From Gavia stellata (Eukaryota > Chordata > Aves > Gaviiformes > Gaviidae), in contig NC_082618.1 in the NCBI RefSeq assembly GCF_030936135.1, positions 8,777,034 through 8,841,033 of the forward strand: a DNA stretch of 64,000 nucleotides, given 5' to 3'. Under the pieces are notes generated by a model. It was not told where the DNA came from. It did no database searches and saw only the letters and a list, made by a program, of their open reading frames with translations. Below, in pieces: positions 40,601 through 55,600 of this stretch (position 1 is its first letter; each line of letters opens with the position of its first letter). The position numbers were made by a program, and so were the translations under genes.

Positions 40601-43600
40601 CAAGGAGGAGAGCAGTAAGGCAGCATGGCCAAGCTTAAGAGAAATTTCCTTCCTCGTGGCTCTCCCAGGCTGCTCTTGTTTGGCCGTCAGCTCCGAGCCG
40701 CCGGTGTCCCGGTGAAGATTCACGCTGGTTTTTGCAACAGCAGCACAGCTGCCAACACTGGGCTGCTTCTGCCTCCAGTCCCAAAGCAGTGGTTTCCAAG
40801 GGGCCTGGCAAAGCATAACCCCTTCGGAGCAATTATACGAGGCTGTTCTAACCAGCAAATAGTTTAGCCTAACAGTAAGCTTGTTTTTCAGAAAGATCTT
40901 AGAAAGTTCTAGTGGTTTAATTGGTGTAATGCACCTTTTCAGCTGGGAATTTCATCGATGAAACAGACATGGGATGTACAACCAAAAAGGTGTTTGGAGT
41001 TTTGGGGTTTTTTCCCTTGGGGAAGGGGAACCCCAAATCTTCTGTTCCCTTCTTGTTTTCCACTAATTGCAACACAGAAGAAATTTCAGGCCTTTTTAGG
41101 ATCCCTGTTTAAAGAGATGAATAAAACTCGCACCTATGAAACCGAGGAAAGGCAAGCTTTTTTCAGTATTTTTTCTCAAAACTGAAATCCTAAAAATTTT
41201 AGCAAGATTTGCTGTGAGGTCTTTTGTCTAGAAATTATCACCTCCTCAGTCCTGTCCTGTGCAGGGTGGGTGGCATCGGTCTGGGATGTAGCCCCTATCC
41301 ACTGCAAAGCACGTGGCCTGTGCCTTGCTGTACACAGAAAGCATGGAGAGTAGGGTGATGCCTTCAGCTGGCACTATACAGACCCGCAGCTTTGCACAGG
41401 TCACTTACCAGCTAAGCTACAGCGGTTTGGCTACTGTTTTTATTGTTTATAGACCTAACCAGAACCAGTATCTAGGAGCAACAACAATGTAATTAGCTTT
41501 GGCAATTAACACTGCTTAACTGAAGCTGCTGCTGCAGGACCAAAGGCACTTTTTTAGACTGCAGAAGCAGCAATTAGTGTTTCATTAAAGTAACAAGCCT
41601 AGCTAGACTTCTGAGCCTGCCCAGGTCTGCTGATCTAATTTTGGGATCCATCAATAAACCCTAGAGGCATCGAAGTGAGAGGCATTGAGTCTTTCACCAT
41701 CACCTTTGAAAAGCCTGACTGGAAAGTGATAGGAAGATTTTGTCTGGGTTAATTAATGGTCATCTCAGTGTACGTGTGAGGTATCACTGGGAGCACCAAC
41801 TGCAAAAAAAGCAAATGGGTGCAATTAGGTCTGCCCACCCCGAAGACTGAAACTGGGGCCTCGCAGGACCCTGGGAGGCAGAGGTGGTTCAGGGACGCTC
41901 TTCTATCTCCAGCTTTCAGGTTCTCCCTCCCATCTGGAAGTAAAGAAAGTAGAAATAATTTCCTGTCTTATCTGTACCCCCAAGCAAACATACTTTTCGT
42001 TCGTTTTCTGAAGGAGAATGTATTTCTGCACGTTTCACATTCAGTTCCTTGGCTGGTTTCTGTTTGAAAAATAATGTGTGTGTTGGGAAACATACTGTTT
42101 TTGGTTTGGTTTTTTTTAAGTCTTGCCTGCAGCTGTGGCTGGGTGGTTTGTTCACCTTAAATCTGAGGTCAGTTCTGCCTTGAGGGGAAGGGGCTGACAC
42201 CAGGCAGCTGGGTGCTAGCACTTGGGGTCAGAGTGACCAGGTTTAGTCACTGCTGTACAACTGTTGGGCGTCAGGGAGTCAGGATGGTACAGATGCATTA
42301 CATGCACATACAGCTTTCAAGCGCCCGGTCTCAAAAACCGTTAGCTGTAATACAGTGCACATCCTTCCCTACCATCATTCGTGCATATTAAACTCCAGCT
42401 AACATACCAAACAGTATTTAGTGGTTTTGCGAGGAAATACCGCTATAGAATCAGCAGAACATACCTTTTTTTTTTTGACTGTTCTTTGGCATAACACAGT
42501 GGAAAAAAAACCCCCATCCTGCTATGAAGCTTTCTGATATCCTAAGGGTTATTACCCAAAGTAGTGGTTAATATAGCCTCTTTTCCTTGCAACCTGCTTT
42601 GCTGTTTTCTGTGCTTTACTATAACCAGTAATTTCCAGTAACCTGGAAGCTTGCTAAAAAAATAGGCACAGAGCCGTAATTCTGTGAAGGAGACTGATAT
42701 GAAAAAGTCAGGAACTTTCTAAATAGCAATTTTATTGGAAAGTGTTTCTGTTGCAGCCAACAACAAGGAGGGCTTTGGTGTCTCTCTTCCAAATCAATGC
42801 TATTGGGGTTTGAAGAAACGTTCCTCTGGGATATGCACTTTGCATTTCCATAAGGGCTTTCTCAAAAGAGCTTATTTCTGGGTATGTCAGAAAAATAGGA
42901 AGGCTTTCCTGTTTCCTGAAGATTAAAACTTACTAAAGAGGAGAAAACGTGTTCCCCCATTCACTGTTTACTTTGACTACATGAGAAATTTTTATTTATG
43001 GCTGTATATCAGGTTTGGGATTTTTGAGGGGGAGGAGTAAGACAAAAGTCTCTCATCTGGCTTCCATGAAGTTTCTGCCACTGAGCTGCATGGAGGGGAA
43101 GGAGCTTGGCAGTGGGACACCCATTCACAAGCTGGGGACAGGCTCCCGCCCCATGATGTTGGTGTTCAACGCCCACTAAAACTCTTTGACCCCAGCACTG
43201 GTCACCATTGGCAGCGTTTGTCACAGCTCATTACACAGAAGGAATGTGGAAGCCCAGTGACCTTTCCCAAAGGACAGGCAGAAAAAGCAACAACACAAAA
43301 GAGGGAAGAAAATGTTGTACACTTCAGAAGAAAAATAATTGAATGTTATTGTGATGGAAAACACTGGGCTGACAACAGGCAGGGACAAAGATTTTCCTTT
43401 TAGGGTGTTGCTTGTGGGACGTGTGGGATTTGGACCTCTATTCATTCAGCTGGGTTCAGCTTCCCTTCCTGCCCCCCCTCCCTTGGCTACCAGGGAATTT
43501 TGGCAGGCTCGGGAATGGCTCTCAGTTCCCAGTGACGCTGGGGCATGGGGGAGCTGGGCACTTTTGTGATGCACTGGAGCAAGGATCAGAGGTGGGAGAG

Positions 43601-46600
43601 CTGGGGGCACCTTGCGTGGCCTCCTTCTGCCAGCCAAAGGAAGCAAGAGGCCTAAATGTGACATTTCTAAACTTATTAAAGAAGTCAAGGCAAACTTTCA
43701 GCCCTTCTCCCCAAAGCTCCTCAGCTTCTGTAGTGGGGGAACAGAGCTCCTGGGACTGCTCCCAGCTGTGACTCCAGAGTTTCTCTTTCAAACAGGTCCA
43801 GGTTTCCAACCACCTTGTTCCCCCCTTCATTTCACTTCCAGTTTTTATTTAATCTGACTTCTCCTGTCTCCTGAGACAAACTGATTAATTCTTTTCCCCT
43901 TCATAGTCCCCTGAGTCCCTTGTTCAATCTTTCCCGCCTCAGTGAGATCTTAATAAACGCTGCCTGTGGCTGGAAGTGGGATTGGGTCTCAGAACTGTAA
44001 TTAATTCTTTACTTCCTCCATTGCTTCAATATGCTATTTACAGCCATCAGCCCGTGCAGAAGCAGAGGTTTGCAGACTGCCTCTAACTTTTGCTTCTGAT
44101 TAATATGTTGTATCCACCTTGCTTTCTCGTTGTTCTCTTGCATTTCTTGGTTTGCCTTGTATCCACTTTTCTGTTGACATATGAAAACACTGATGGACTT
44201 CCAGTTAAAATGTAATCTGAGACAAAATAATTGCCAGGCTTTTCTCTTTGCTCATGCTCTGTTATTTGAAAGCCTCTTAGTCCACGCTGGCTGCTTGTGA
44301 CAGGACATCCAGACCCATTGCAGCAGCATGACCATGGTCTGACCATAATCTCCCTAATTGCTTTCTGTAGTCTCCTTTCCAGTCGCAGCTTGCAGGATTT
44401 TAACTCCAGCACACTGTCAGCCCCGGGAGTGCTTTGGAGGCATTGCACAGGAGGAGGAGGATGTAAGCAACTTGGAGGGAGGTGGGTGAGACGCAGCAGA
44501 AATGACTAGGAGGATCGGAAACTCTGAATGAGAAAAAGCTTTTAAAAGGGTTTTTGGTTGTTGGCAGATCAGTAGAGGGGAGCATAGTGAATGCTTGAAG
44601 CCTGCAAACGCTACAGAATTATGTAGGGTGATTATATAGGGAATATAAATAGGAGTAGATTGAAATTAATCTAGGGCTAATTGGGCTGAGTGGGGGAGCT
44701 GCTCCTTGCTGGCCATGGCAGCCTCCTCCAGCAGGGACGGAAGCCCCCAGTGCTGGCCCTGTTTTATAGCGAAGGAAGTGCCTCAGCCTTCTGCCCTGGG
44801 ACCCGCTCAGCGTTTCAGCAGTGAACTGGAAAGCTGCATTCAATATGCCAGGGAGGGAGTGAATGCAAATTTCTTCTTTCTCTCTCTTTTTGGGTGAGAT
44901 TTATGCCACCTCCACATGCACAGCCTCCTGGCAGCAATAAATCACAGAGGGGGAGGGAATGCTGCAAGGAAACAGTTACCCTGCAGTTTCTGCGCGAGGG
45001 GCAGGGAGGAGGGATGTGTGGGGATCAGCCAGACGCTGGCAGGCATGCAGCCCCAGCATCGCAAACCTGGTCCAGCACATGCTTCCGCTTCTTCCTACCG
45101 TTACAGCACAGACCACCACCCCCCCGGAGCCTGGGGAAGCAGAGACGGGATTTGCTTTTCAGTCACCCGCCTTCCCTTCCCTCCTGCACCAGTGTTGTGT
45201 GTGTGCCCAGGTACCGGAGGCTGAGACAGAGCCATCAACCTCATCTTGGCAGACAGGTTTATTAGAGAGATGAGCGCTTTGCCTGCTCTGTGCCAAAGTC
45301 CTCCTCAGCGTGTGATGAGCTGGGCACCCCCCAGACTCCCAGGCATGGGCTGCGTCGCAGACCTACAGCTAGCGCATCAGGAGTCGCCGCACCCATTGGG
45401 ACCCGTCGAAAATACATGTCGGATGGAGGGCCTGGTTCAGCCCGAATCGTGGCAGGGCACAGCTCTGCCAGCAACTGGTACGGGTGGGAAGCGCTCTGCT
45501 TTGCCCCCTGGCAATGGCCATTAACTGTGCTCACCCTGCAGGTCCAGCACAGCCTCCTTGACCTCTCTGCCTGACAGAGGTGTCTGGGTTCAGCCCGGGG
45601 AAAGCAGAAAAGCCACAGGGAGCAGCAGGGGCATGAAGCAAAATAAGCAAATGTGCCCTAAGAGTCTCTCTCATTTGGGGGCTGGAGAAGCTCCGGCGGA
45701 CCCCTGTCCTAGGGCACTGTCAGTATTGCTGTCAGGCGTCTTCACCTCTGCACTGCAAAGCAGAAATGGAGGCAGGGCAAGACCATGGGCAGGCACTGCA
45801 GGAAAGCTCTCAGTACCTGTACCAACCCTGTGAGGCACCAGCTCAGCGCTCCGCTCCATTTTGCAACTCCCTGGTAAAAATGCCCAGCTGATCTGATAAA
45901 ACCTTCTTGTCTTTCCCCGGTAGCCTCAGCCACCTCCTAACCTTACCTCGCAGCCCCCTGCTCCTGGGACTCTAGCCGGGCAGCTGTCAGGACTGGAGAC
46001 ACAGGAGCTGCTGAGTCCCCTTCACGCTGGCCACAAGCAGCAAGCACAAGAAGACACAACGGGGACAAGTTCCCTCCAGTGCGTCATGACGAGCCCGACA
46101 TGCTCTGCTCCCCACCGCCCCTGCAGCTTGGCAGAGCTCGGCCGGGGGGACGTGCCCTGCTCCAGGAGAACTGGGTTCAACCTCCAGGAAAGGCATTTGG
46201 CTGCTGCCTGTAAGCACCTGACTGCGGTTTAATCCACTTTCAGTGCAGAGCTCTGACAAGCCTCCAGTAGAACTAGGACAGCTAAAAATACTCAGTGCAC
46301 AAAGAAAATAGTAATTTGGGTAGGACTGAACGGTAGTGATTTATCTCAAATCAAAAGGATCAAAAGGTGCAAAATATGGTCTCATCAGGTCAAGCATCAG
46401 AAAAAGGAGCAAAGACATGAACCAGTCGCAAGGCTTAAGAAAAAATCTTTAGATTTTGCTAAACTTCACAGCAAAAGCAGCAGAGTCTGTACCAGCAACA
46501 CAGGGAGGTGGCTACTGATTTCCCCACCATACACTGACTTTACCTTTACTGTCAGTCTAAATTCTGCCAATTATTAAATTATCCAACTTGCAGCAGGAAC

Positions 46601-49600
46601 GCAGTTAGATGTGATCCAAATGGTGTCACTACAATTATGGTAATTATCTGAAAACAAGCCAATTACTTCCCTCCTCTTTGTGCCAGTTGGTACCAAGATA
46701 GCAGCTGTTCAAGGCAAATTTGTTACCGCATTACTGTACATTTGTTAAAGGTTGAGGTTATAGATTCTAGCCTTCTTTTAAATATTAAAAATGCTATAAA
46801 GTCATGGAGTGTATAACTTATTAGGATTTTTTTTTAAATGTCAGGAAGGAGAAATCTCTTTTGTATGCCAAGAGAACCGGTGGGAAAGTGATTTACTAAT
46901 GATTGCTGGCTGGAAATGTGTACTTTGCAATCAGCATACAACTGAGCTATAAATTAACCTGTGTCAGCTTGTTACCTCTGCCCATGTAAAATGAACTCAG
47001 AGCAGAAGTCTTCTGGGCATCTTTTACATTTCTGCTTCTTCAGTTTTGGCATTTGGGATGCTTAACGCATCAGGAGGCATCTTGCAGGATTGGCCCCTCT
47101 ACTGGATTCACTTTCAGCAGCTCATTCAGTTTGTCAAGTGCTTTGGCTCATTTAATCGTGTGAGAAGCAGCAACATTCACTTACGGAGAGTGAATGCAAA
47201 AGATGGCTCAGCGTTGCCTGCAGCCCTGTGAGTGCTGCCCCAGGCAAAGCAAGTTGGGCCAACAATGGGCAGAGCCATGAGAAACTCTTCGCCCACTGTG
47301 AAGAGGCTCCTGAAAAGTCACGTTATCAAGGCATCATTTACTTTTAAACCTGTTCATATTAAGGACAGCCTTGCTTAAACTGCTGAAGGTGTCACAACAT
47401 ACAAAGCCCACCACTTGCAGCTAGTGTCAGAGGTGCAAATGAAGCGCCCTCCGACCACAAATCAGTGTGACCCCTCGTTTTGCACAGACCTTCCTTATAG
47501 AAACTAGAGTCTTTCATCTCATGTTTGCTACCATGTCCTCCCTTGGACTGACCTTAATTTTTTTTTCATGTGATGTTTTGAAATCTTGGCTTTGATGTGC
47601 ATAAAACACATCTTTCAATAAATGTCAAGAGCAGATTAAAGAAAATTAAATGGTGGAAAGAAGAGATGATACTACCTTTTGGCTTGAACAGCATTTTCAT
47701 GACAACGGAATGAATCAGCTATGAAAAATGTGTGTTTCCCTCTCCCTGCTCAAGGTACAAGCCAGTAGGATCTGTTTATATCTGTGGGCTTAACATATAC
47801 CCCTGTGCATCCGTAATTCCCCGCAGCTTGTCTGCAGCTACACAGCCAAGGCACAGGGCAGAGCTCAGTTCCCGGGAGCAGGTTAGTGGCATTAGCCTGC
47901 TGCTTTGCTTGAAATAATTAGCCTTGCTCACAGATGACCTTCACAGCAAGCCCTAAAGGCTGACAGATTTGGGTTATATTGGAGCAACAGAGAGAAGCAC
48001 GTTTCAGAGTGCTTCTCCTGGAGAAATCCCTGCTGCTCACTCCAACATAGCCCCCAGGAACTGGAGCTGGGCATTGTGGTGCCCACGCACCTGCAGCAAG
48101 GGGGTTTCTCACTCCCACAGACCGCGGGGGACGGGTGCACTGACCGGGCTCCACCACCTCCCTGGACATCCCTGGTACCTTCCTGCTATTCTTAACTGAT
48201 ACCATCTGCTTTCCATTTTCCTCTCCCAGAAAGTCCCCATTGCTGTCAGAGCGACATGCCAGGAGTCTCCTTTCTGCATTTGGGGTTGCGTCCAGTTCCT
48301 ACTAACTTAGCAATGTGTGAAATACCACCTTGCACAGGAGAGTGTAGGTAAGCTATCCCCTACTGACTGTCACTCAATTCTTCCTTATTATCGTTTAAGA
48401 TTTACTTACTACCTTTATCCTTTTGCTTCACATGAAGTTATTTTCACATTTGTTACCCATTAAAACCGCCCAGTTCAGATTTCTCCATGTTAAGCAGCAA
48501 CAAGACATTCAGCAATAAGGATTACATTTGATACTGTTAAAAAACCCCATTTTTTAAAAATAATCCAGGCAGTCCCCTGCCCAATTGTAGCATTAGATAT
48601 GAGTGAGTGTGTAAACAGGTTTCTGCTTATCAGTCCTGCTGCTATCTGCTGCACACAAACTGCTCAGCCCCGTAAAATCCAATTTCCAAGAGGTTAGAGG
48701 AGGGAACTGTTTGCAGAAACACAGCAATACAAATCTCCAAAGCCACAGCCCTCATTACGCTGACGAAGAGAGAAAGGCTGCTTGACTCCTCCTGGCACCC
48801 AAAGGTGACATTTACTTTTGTGACTTTGATTAGAATCAGCCCAGCTTCACCATGGAATTGTTTCCTCCTGTTTTCCCCTGCCTGTGTGGCGAGTCGGCGA
48901 AAGTGGCTGAGCCCCCACTGTGGCCAGTGTGCCCAGAGCAGGTGCTGGGCATGGGGGGTCTGCAGCACACCCCGGTCCTGCGGCACAACCATCACCTTCT
49001 GTTTCCCCCAAAACAGCTTGGCAACTCGACTTGGAAACACCAGTCACACACCGGCAGGAGAGACAGGAACACAGCCTGCTGCCTCGTGCCCTGCGCTGGG
49101 CATGGAGCGAGAGGGAGAGGTCCTGCGCTCAAGGCTATGCAGTTTTGAGCTTTTGCCCAAGGCCTGGATGTGGAAGGTTGTTGCAGCTCCATCCTAGAGG
49201 AGCTGAGCCCTCCGAGTGCTCTCTAGCACTGGGGAGGAAGGAACACAGCACCACGGATGCCACGGGCTGGACCCTCTGACCCGACAGCGGGAAGGATACA
49301 GCAGCATCCAGTGGCAGCAGGGCTGTGAGGTGCAAAAGGCAAATGTGCCTCAGCCCCTGACACAGGCATGAGCTCTTTGTTTATTCCCGGATAGAGTGAT
49401 CAGGCAGCAGGCAGCCCACCTCCGCTCCCGACACCTCCTGTAAAGGGCTGTTGCCCAGAAGTTCACCGCGTCAGTAAAAATGCAAACTGTAAGCTGATTA
49501 GATATTCATAGATACTCTTTCTTGATTAGCTCACCATTAATATTTCAATGTCAGAACTGGATGCACACTGCCTCCCTGCTCTCTTCCTTCCTGCTTAATT

Positions 49601-52600
49601 AATTTTGACCATCAGCAACAACAGTCTCCGACAGATAGCCTAAATTAAAGTGGGCTGTTCCATGACTTTGCTTCCTGTAAACAGCTATTTGCAATTCCTT
49701 TTCATACATCACCCACCTGCGACAAAGAGATCACAGTAGCAGCAAATGAGTCTCCCTCATAAGGACTTCAGAGCTCCAAAAGAACATTTGCTTACACAAT
49801 AAAAATAATCAAAAAAGACAATGCAGTAGGCACAACTCAGCAACAGGATTTGTGTCTCACCTAGTAGTCAGCTGGCTGTTATGCCATTAAAAAAGAAGAA
49901 AGGGAGAGAATTGTTAATTTATCTTTAAAAAGAAAGGGCCTTTGACTTAGGGTAGCTCATAAAAGCCATAGTATCACCCAGCTGTGAGGGGATGTGATAA
50001 TCGCTGCAACCCCAGCAGTGGTATGAGCAGCTCACTTAATAAAATCCAGGCTGCATGGCTGCCTAATGCACAGCACACACATCCATGGCTGATAACATGA
50101 CATGCTGCTAATAGTCTGTTTGATTTTATTGCCATGCTCAAGATATATGGGGGCAGGAGGAGCAGCGAGGCAGAAATTACAGAGCAGCGTTTGTTCTACC
50201 CCAGCCCAGGGGACCATCTACCTTTGTCCGTCCTCCTCCTGGGCCTGGAGGGATGGGGAGTTCTGCATGGCAGGAGGGCAGTTTGCCACCTCCCAGGTCC
50301 ACAGGGTCCTGACACAACACACACTGGGATTGCTATCACAATGTGCCTACCTGGGACCAAAGCAGCACTGGATTTGCAGAAACAAAATTTTTGCCTTTCT
50401 TTGCTGCCACCTGAGCTGCATGCCACTGCTGCAAAACAAGCTCTCTGCTACCAGGCATGCTCCCTGTCTCCATCCATTGCTGCAGACCGTCCTGCCCCAT
50501 CCTCCAGCCTCTGCTTTCCCAGGGAATACACCCTGATGGTGGCCCAAGGCAAGCAGAAAGGCAGGAGTGGCATGTTGCAGCCTCACTTGGCTCCATCCCC
50601 TCCACGCAGTAACTCAGGCTGTTAAACGCCTGGCCAGAGCTTGCCATCTGCTTCCAGTCTTCTAGGAATACTGCTGCATAATTCAATCAAAAAGGAGAAG
50701 ATCCTTGTTTCACTGAATCGTAAGTCACTCTTCAAGTAATTATATTTTTATACCCCTATCAGGAGCAACAGGGGCTGTTCATTTTATGGGCTTTAGCTGC
50801 CAGAGTCGTACTTCTGCCAAGGTTATGGCTGGGAGGGGAACACAATTTAACATTTTCTCAGCCACCCAAGGCTTATCCATGTTTTTAGCTTTTTGGTTAG
50901 GCAAGTGAATAAAGCCCTGCAGGACCAGGGCCTTTTCCAGGAGTGCTTTTACTGTGGAGCATAGAAAATGCTCTGGCTTGGACCAGAAGAGCTGACCAAA
51001 CCATCAGCATGAAGCTGATTCCCAGTGGCGTGAACATGCCAGATCTGCCCTTCCAGGGTAATGCACAGAGCAGCTTCTGCAGCACAGCGATTGCTGCCTA
51101 ACCAGGGAGCAAAATCCTGCTTATCCCAGCAGCTGGAGGAGACACAGGGCTGCATCCCTCGCGTGCTGCCTTAGAAAGGTCAGATGAGATTAGTTCAGGG
51201 AAGAGCCTACCAACTTGCTCCATCTCAAGTGCCTGGGATGCAACTCACAGGACTCAAAAAAATAATAAAGGAGTCTTCAAAAGATGCAAAAAGGTAACCT
51301 TGCTGGAGCCTTCTGCTGCTCTTTGGGGTAATTTCCCCGCTTCAGACACTTCCACTGTCCTTCCACTGTGCCCTCTCCCCAGCCAGCCATCCCTTAGCAC
51401 CACTGTCTTTCCTTGGGTTAGCTCTCCACCTGCTCTTTCACTGCCCCAAATGTTCAGTCTTGTAAACAGATTTATTCCCTTGACTTTGAAAAGGGCTTCA
51501 CCATGTTTCCATCTGTGTTTACATTCAGTGCGGTGTAAATTTCTCCTCCTAGCAGATCTGTTCCTTACCAGCAAAGAAATACGACTCAGCATAGATTCAG
51601 ACGGGAAGGTAGAGCAAAACATTTCCGAAACAGCGCTCACTTGGGAGCTGTGCTACGTGCCCACGCAAGGACAGAGACCTCCGCCAGACTACCTGCATTA
51701 TCAGACTGTGCAAAAGGGAAGCGGGATCTGGCCCAGAGCCACTGCTCACACATCCGCTCTCAGGGCTGGCTCCCCAGCTCACCCAGCAGCCCAGACCACA
51801 CAGCACTGCCTGCCAGTTATTCAGGATGCTGAAGCCAAATGCTCATCTAGAGCAAGCAAAGCAAGACTGAAACGCCCCACATCCCACCGAAGGGTCTGAC
51901 CCAGGCAGCCAGGACCCTGCCGCTCAGCCGGGGCTGTCAGTGTTGGAAAGACCCATTTTGTCAGACCTTCACAGCTCCTTTCTCAGGGAAATCCTATTTC
52001 TGTGCATGCCTTCTCTTAAAGCAGGACTGGCTGATGCACGAACACAGCCGTTTTTAACTGCCTGGGCAATTTGCGACACAAAGGACAGTGAGCAGCTGCA
52101 GCCCAGATTTATCACCTTGCTCGCCAAGGCTAGGCCAACACATCTCTGCTGTACGGCAACAGCAAAGCCCTGTAATGACTTCCCAGGCGGATCCACAGAT
52201 AGCGTGAGCTTCATCTAATCGCAGGAAAACAGATTTTGAGGCATTTGGGGGCTGACTGCTTCACCCTAAACTGATATCAACCTTCAGGTTTCAAGGCAGC
52301 ATGTTGCTGCTCCCAGACGGGTGTACATGCTGCTCTCGTCACTATATACTGTCCCACTCTGTATCCTGGCAGATCCTTGTCCCCACGTTCAGATGCCTGT
52401 TAAATTACAGCCAGGATCCAACCAGCCCAGCAAACATTTATGTCTGACACCAAGGCCAGAGACTGTCTTCCGTGTTGCCAATATTGGTTTAGCATATCAT
52501 AACAGGCCAAAAACTTTCAACATTGACAGACGGAGAGGGCTGGACACTGGGGCTGACCAAAACTCCCTGAAATGCATGCATCCTTCTCTTGAGCAGACCC

Positions 52601-55600
52601 GGCTGCAAACTGCCCGTGACAGTCCTGAGCTCCCTGTTAGCATCAGAGAGGATGAGGAGGTTTTTTTTCCTCTGCGTTACACCATACACTCAGTCCAGAT
52701 GGATGAGTCAATAAAGATGATGTGACCTCTACACAATTGCTTCAGGATGCATGAAATTCAGCTAGGAGCTCCATTCCCCATGGCAAGAGAGGATATTCAG
52801 GTGGCCCTGGAGGGAGTTTGCAAGGGTCTGTTTCCACCTTCCCAGCAACAGCAGATACAAACATCAGCTAAGCCAGGGGGGAAAAAAGGGAAAAGTCAAA
52901 CCATTTATGAAGAGAAACATGAAGCACGTAATGACATAGCAAGGACATAAGGAGACATGCTTCTTCCCAGCACTGTGGGCATGCAACAAGCAGGCTGGGC
53001 AGCCGCTAACGACAGCTATTAAGTGACAGATGCTCTGAAGCTTTGCAGGATCTGGTTTATGATATCCTGGTTGTGCTACCAGTACCCTGAACTTGCAAGG
53101 GAAGAAGGCCCTTCTCATGCAGTGGTTCTCTCCTGCAACGACCAACAAGCACAGTTAAGCTCCACAAAAGGTGAACCATAATCAAAGCCATCCCTCCCCA
53201 AAAACTCATGTGAGGGAGACTGCTTGGAAAGGTATGGCTTGAAGAGCCTTCCAATAACACCCCTGAGCTCCACGCTGGTACCTTGAAATTGTTAGAAAGA
53301 GAGTAAACGTCCTGCGTTGTAGAAGAAGGAACGACACTAAACTCAATGGAGAGTCACAGGCAAAGGGAAGCAAATTCCCTCTAAAACTGAAGTATGGGGT
53401 TTCCCATCTGAAACACATGGCTCTGGCACGGTGCTGGGGTCCTTGGGGCTGGCTGGTATTTCCTCAGAGGCAACAGCTTTGGAGCCCCAGTGGCACTTGT
53501 TATTTGTTGTTCCCATTTATTACGAAGCACTGTTATTGTTTACAAAATATACTTTTTATGGACTGTTACTGCATCCAAGTGTAATAACTGGTCTGAACTC
53601 AAATCCCTAGGAGAACTGTTGAAAGAGAAGTAATTCAGCCACATATTAATACGACAAGGATTTCCACAGGTTTAAGGGAATAGGAAATATGTTTTGTACA
53701 AGTGAACTAGTTCTTTCTTGCAGCATAAAACTGCTCTTTTCCAATGATAGCAATGAAAGGATATTGCTTCTGTCACTGATGCCATTGGAAATGTATTGCC
53801 CCTCTCCAAGAAACCAATGAAAGGACATGGCTGGTTTATTCTCTAAACGAGGCTACTGAGAAATAGGCTGCTCCCAGCATCAGCCCAGGCACGCTGCTAC
53901 CGCTGTGTCCCCAGCCTGAAGGGAGGGCAAAGGCACCAAATCAGCAGGTTTGTGCCAAACGGCAAAACCATACCTGGAGAAAATCAAACCATAGTTCAAG
54001 AACTAAGCAGAAGAAAGAAAACTGTCCAAATGTCAGATGGAAATGAATCCCTAGCTTCCCTTGCTGAGGCTAAAGCGTGGCTCAGCTGCAGCCAAGATCT
54101 GGCCCCTTCTCCTTCAGCAGTTCTGCACCTTGTATGAGATGAGCTTAAACCCTGGGGAAGGCTAATCTACACTTAACCTGTGGCAGGGAGCCTGGCCGTT
54201 AGGAAAGCTGCCAGCCCCTCTCCCTTTTACTGCTAAGTTTAATGGTCTGGCTCTCCGCTGAAGATTTTAGGTTTTGAAAGTAAAATCATGAAATGGCTCT
54301 CAAACCAAGATGATCTGTCACTCCAGTGTCTGCACCGAAGTGAGCACAGAGAAATTACTGTTTCAGCAGAAGTAAAAATTTCCTCCGGTGAAAGGCTGAA
54401 GTTGAGTCGATGTTTGTGGTTCTGCTTTCATGCTTGTCGATTTGTAGATCTGGCAAGTTCATTTTGCTCCCTTGCAACGTCCTCCCGGGTGATACCTCCC
54501 GGTTGGAAGGTAAATGGGAAAAAAGTCAATTGTTCATTTTAACATGGGAGTTCACCAAATTCTTAAACATGCAGAGACTGGTGGTATAACATCATCTGGG
54601 CTTTGGCGCTGGCGCCCGGCATCTCAGAATCACAGAATCACTAAGGTTGGAAAAGACCTGTAAGATCATCAAGTCCAACCATCAACCAAAAAAACACCAC
54701 CATGCCCATTAAACCATGTCCCACATCTCCACAGGGTTCAGAGAAGTCCCAGAGAAGCTCCAGGACACACCGACCCAAGGCCTAGGACGGTGAGGGCTTT
54801 TACTAAGCTGAATTCTGGAGCAAATTGGCAAAAAATGCAGCAAAAGAGGATTTGCATCAGTGCGAGTGAAAAAAATGCGAGCACAGGTAAGTCAGGCATA
54901 AAGCAATATTGGCGCTGGAGCAAAGCACCTCTCAGGCTGGGCTGCGAGAGAGCGCCCCGGCAGCAGGCTGCTACCATCAGATATTTATTAGTTGTGTCAG
55001 GAATTAGTGAGAGTTCACTGACTGAATAATAATGTGCCAAAGGCAGTTTTTCGACTTTGCTAATGTAATTAAAGAAAGCAGGGGGAAAAAGCCTTGCACC
55101 GGGGAAGGAAGCAGGGCTTCCGACGTTGTTGGTTGCTGTCTCTATTGCAAGGACGAGATGTAAAATGTGGTGGGGAGAGGGTGGAGATAGCAATGAGGAC
55201 CTGAGCAGTGATGAGGATCATGCAGTTACTCCCAGCTGTGATGGGACCGTTGCTCTTTCCAGAGAAAGACAAGCAGAAAGCGGAAGAGCTGCCCTTGCGA
55301 CTCAGGAGCTGGACCCATCGCCGGGTTCAGGTTTTATGCTGCTGTTTTTTACTCTCATGCCCCAGCACCTTGCATCAAGGCTGAACTTTGCTTTATTTTT
55401 GGCGCTTCTCCTCTTGCTTAGCCAAATCTTGCAGTTTTGGGGGACCTTTTGTGAATGGCTGGAAACACCTTTATAGCAACATTTTTTTAATGCAGCTCTG
55501 GTGTTTGAACACAGCCAGCAATGTCACTGCATCAGGCCTCGGCACATTTTTCCAGCCCCACAAGAGGGACCACATGGGCTCTGCGATAAAAGCCAAGATG

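Larger units (their letters stand above)
24001..44000 (-). other. LHFPL-like giant intron, middle part
   Basis: No supported exon. It contains two ancient palindromic repeat relics (25,061-25,127 and 35,266-35,360), a possible CORE-SINE scrap (38,200-38,240), a poly-A run (30,497-30,511) and a 20-base poly-G (37,401-37,420). The many 60-170-codon open frames overlap each other on both strands without splice context. Several AT-rich blocks with many TAAT/ATTA cores (for example 20,560-20,720 just before this part, and 35,630-35,690) could be conserved enhancers, but the sequence alone does not show it. Confidence 0.6.

Noticed and set aside
51300-51899. 199-codon open frame (+)
   Set aside because: Leu/Ser/Pro-rich without motif or similarity; other frames on both strands are also open here.
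52321-52725. 134-codon open frame (+) with a fairly protein-like composition
   Set aside because: No family recognised and no splice sites or conserved motif; kept out as unsupported.
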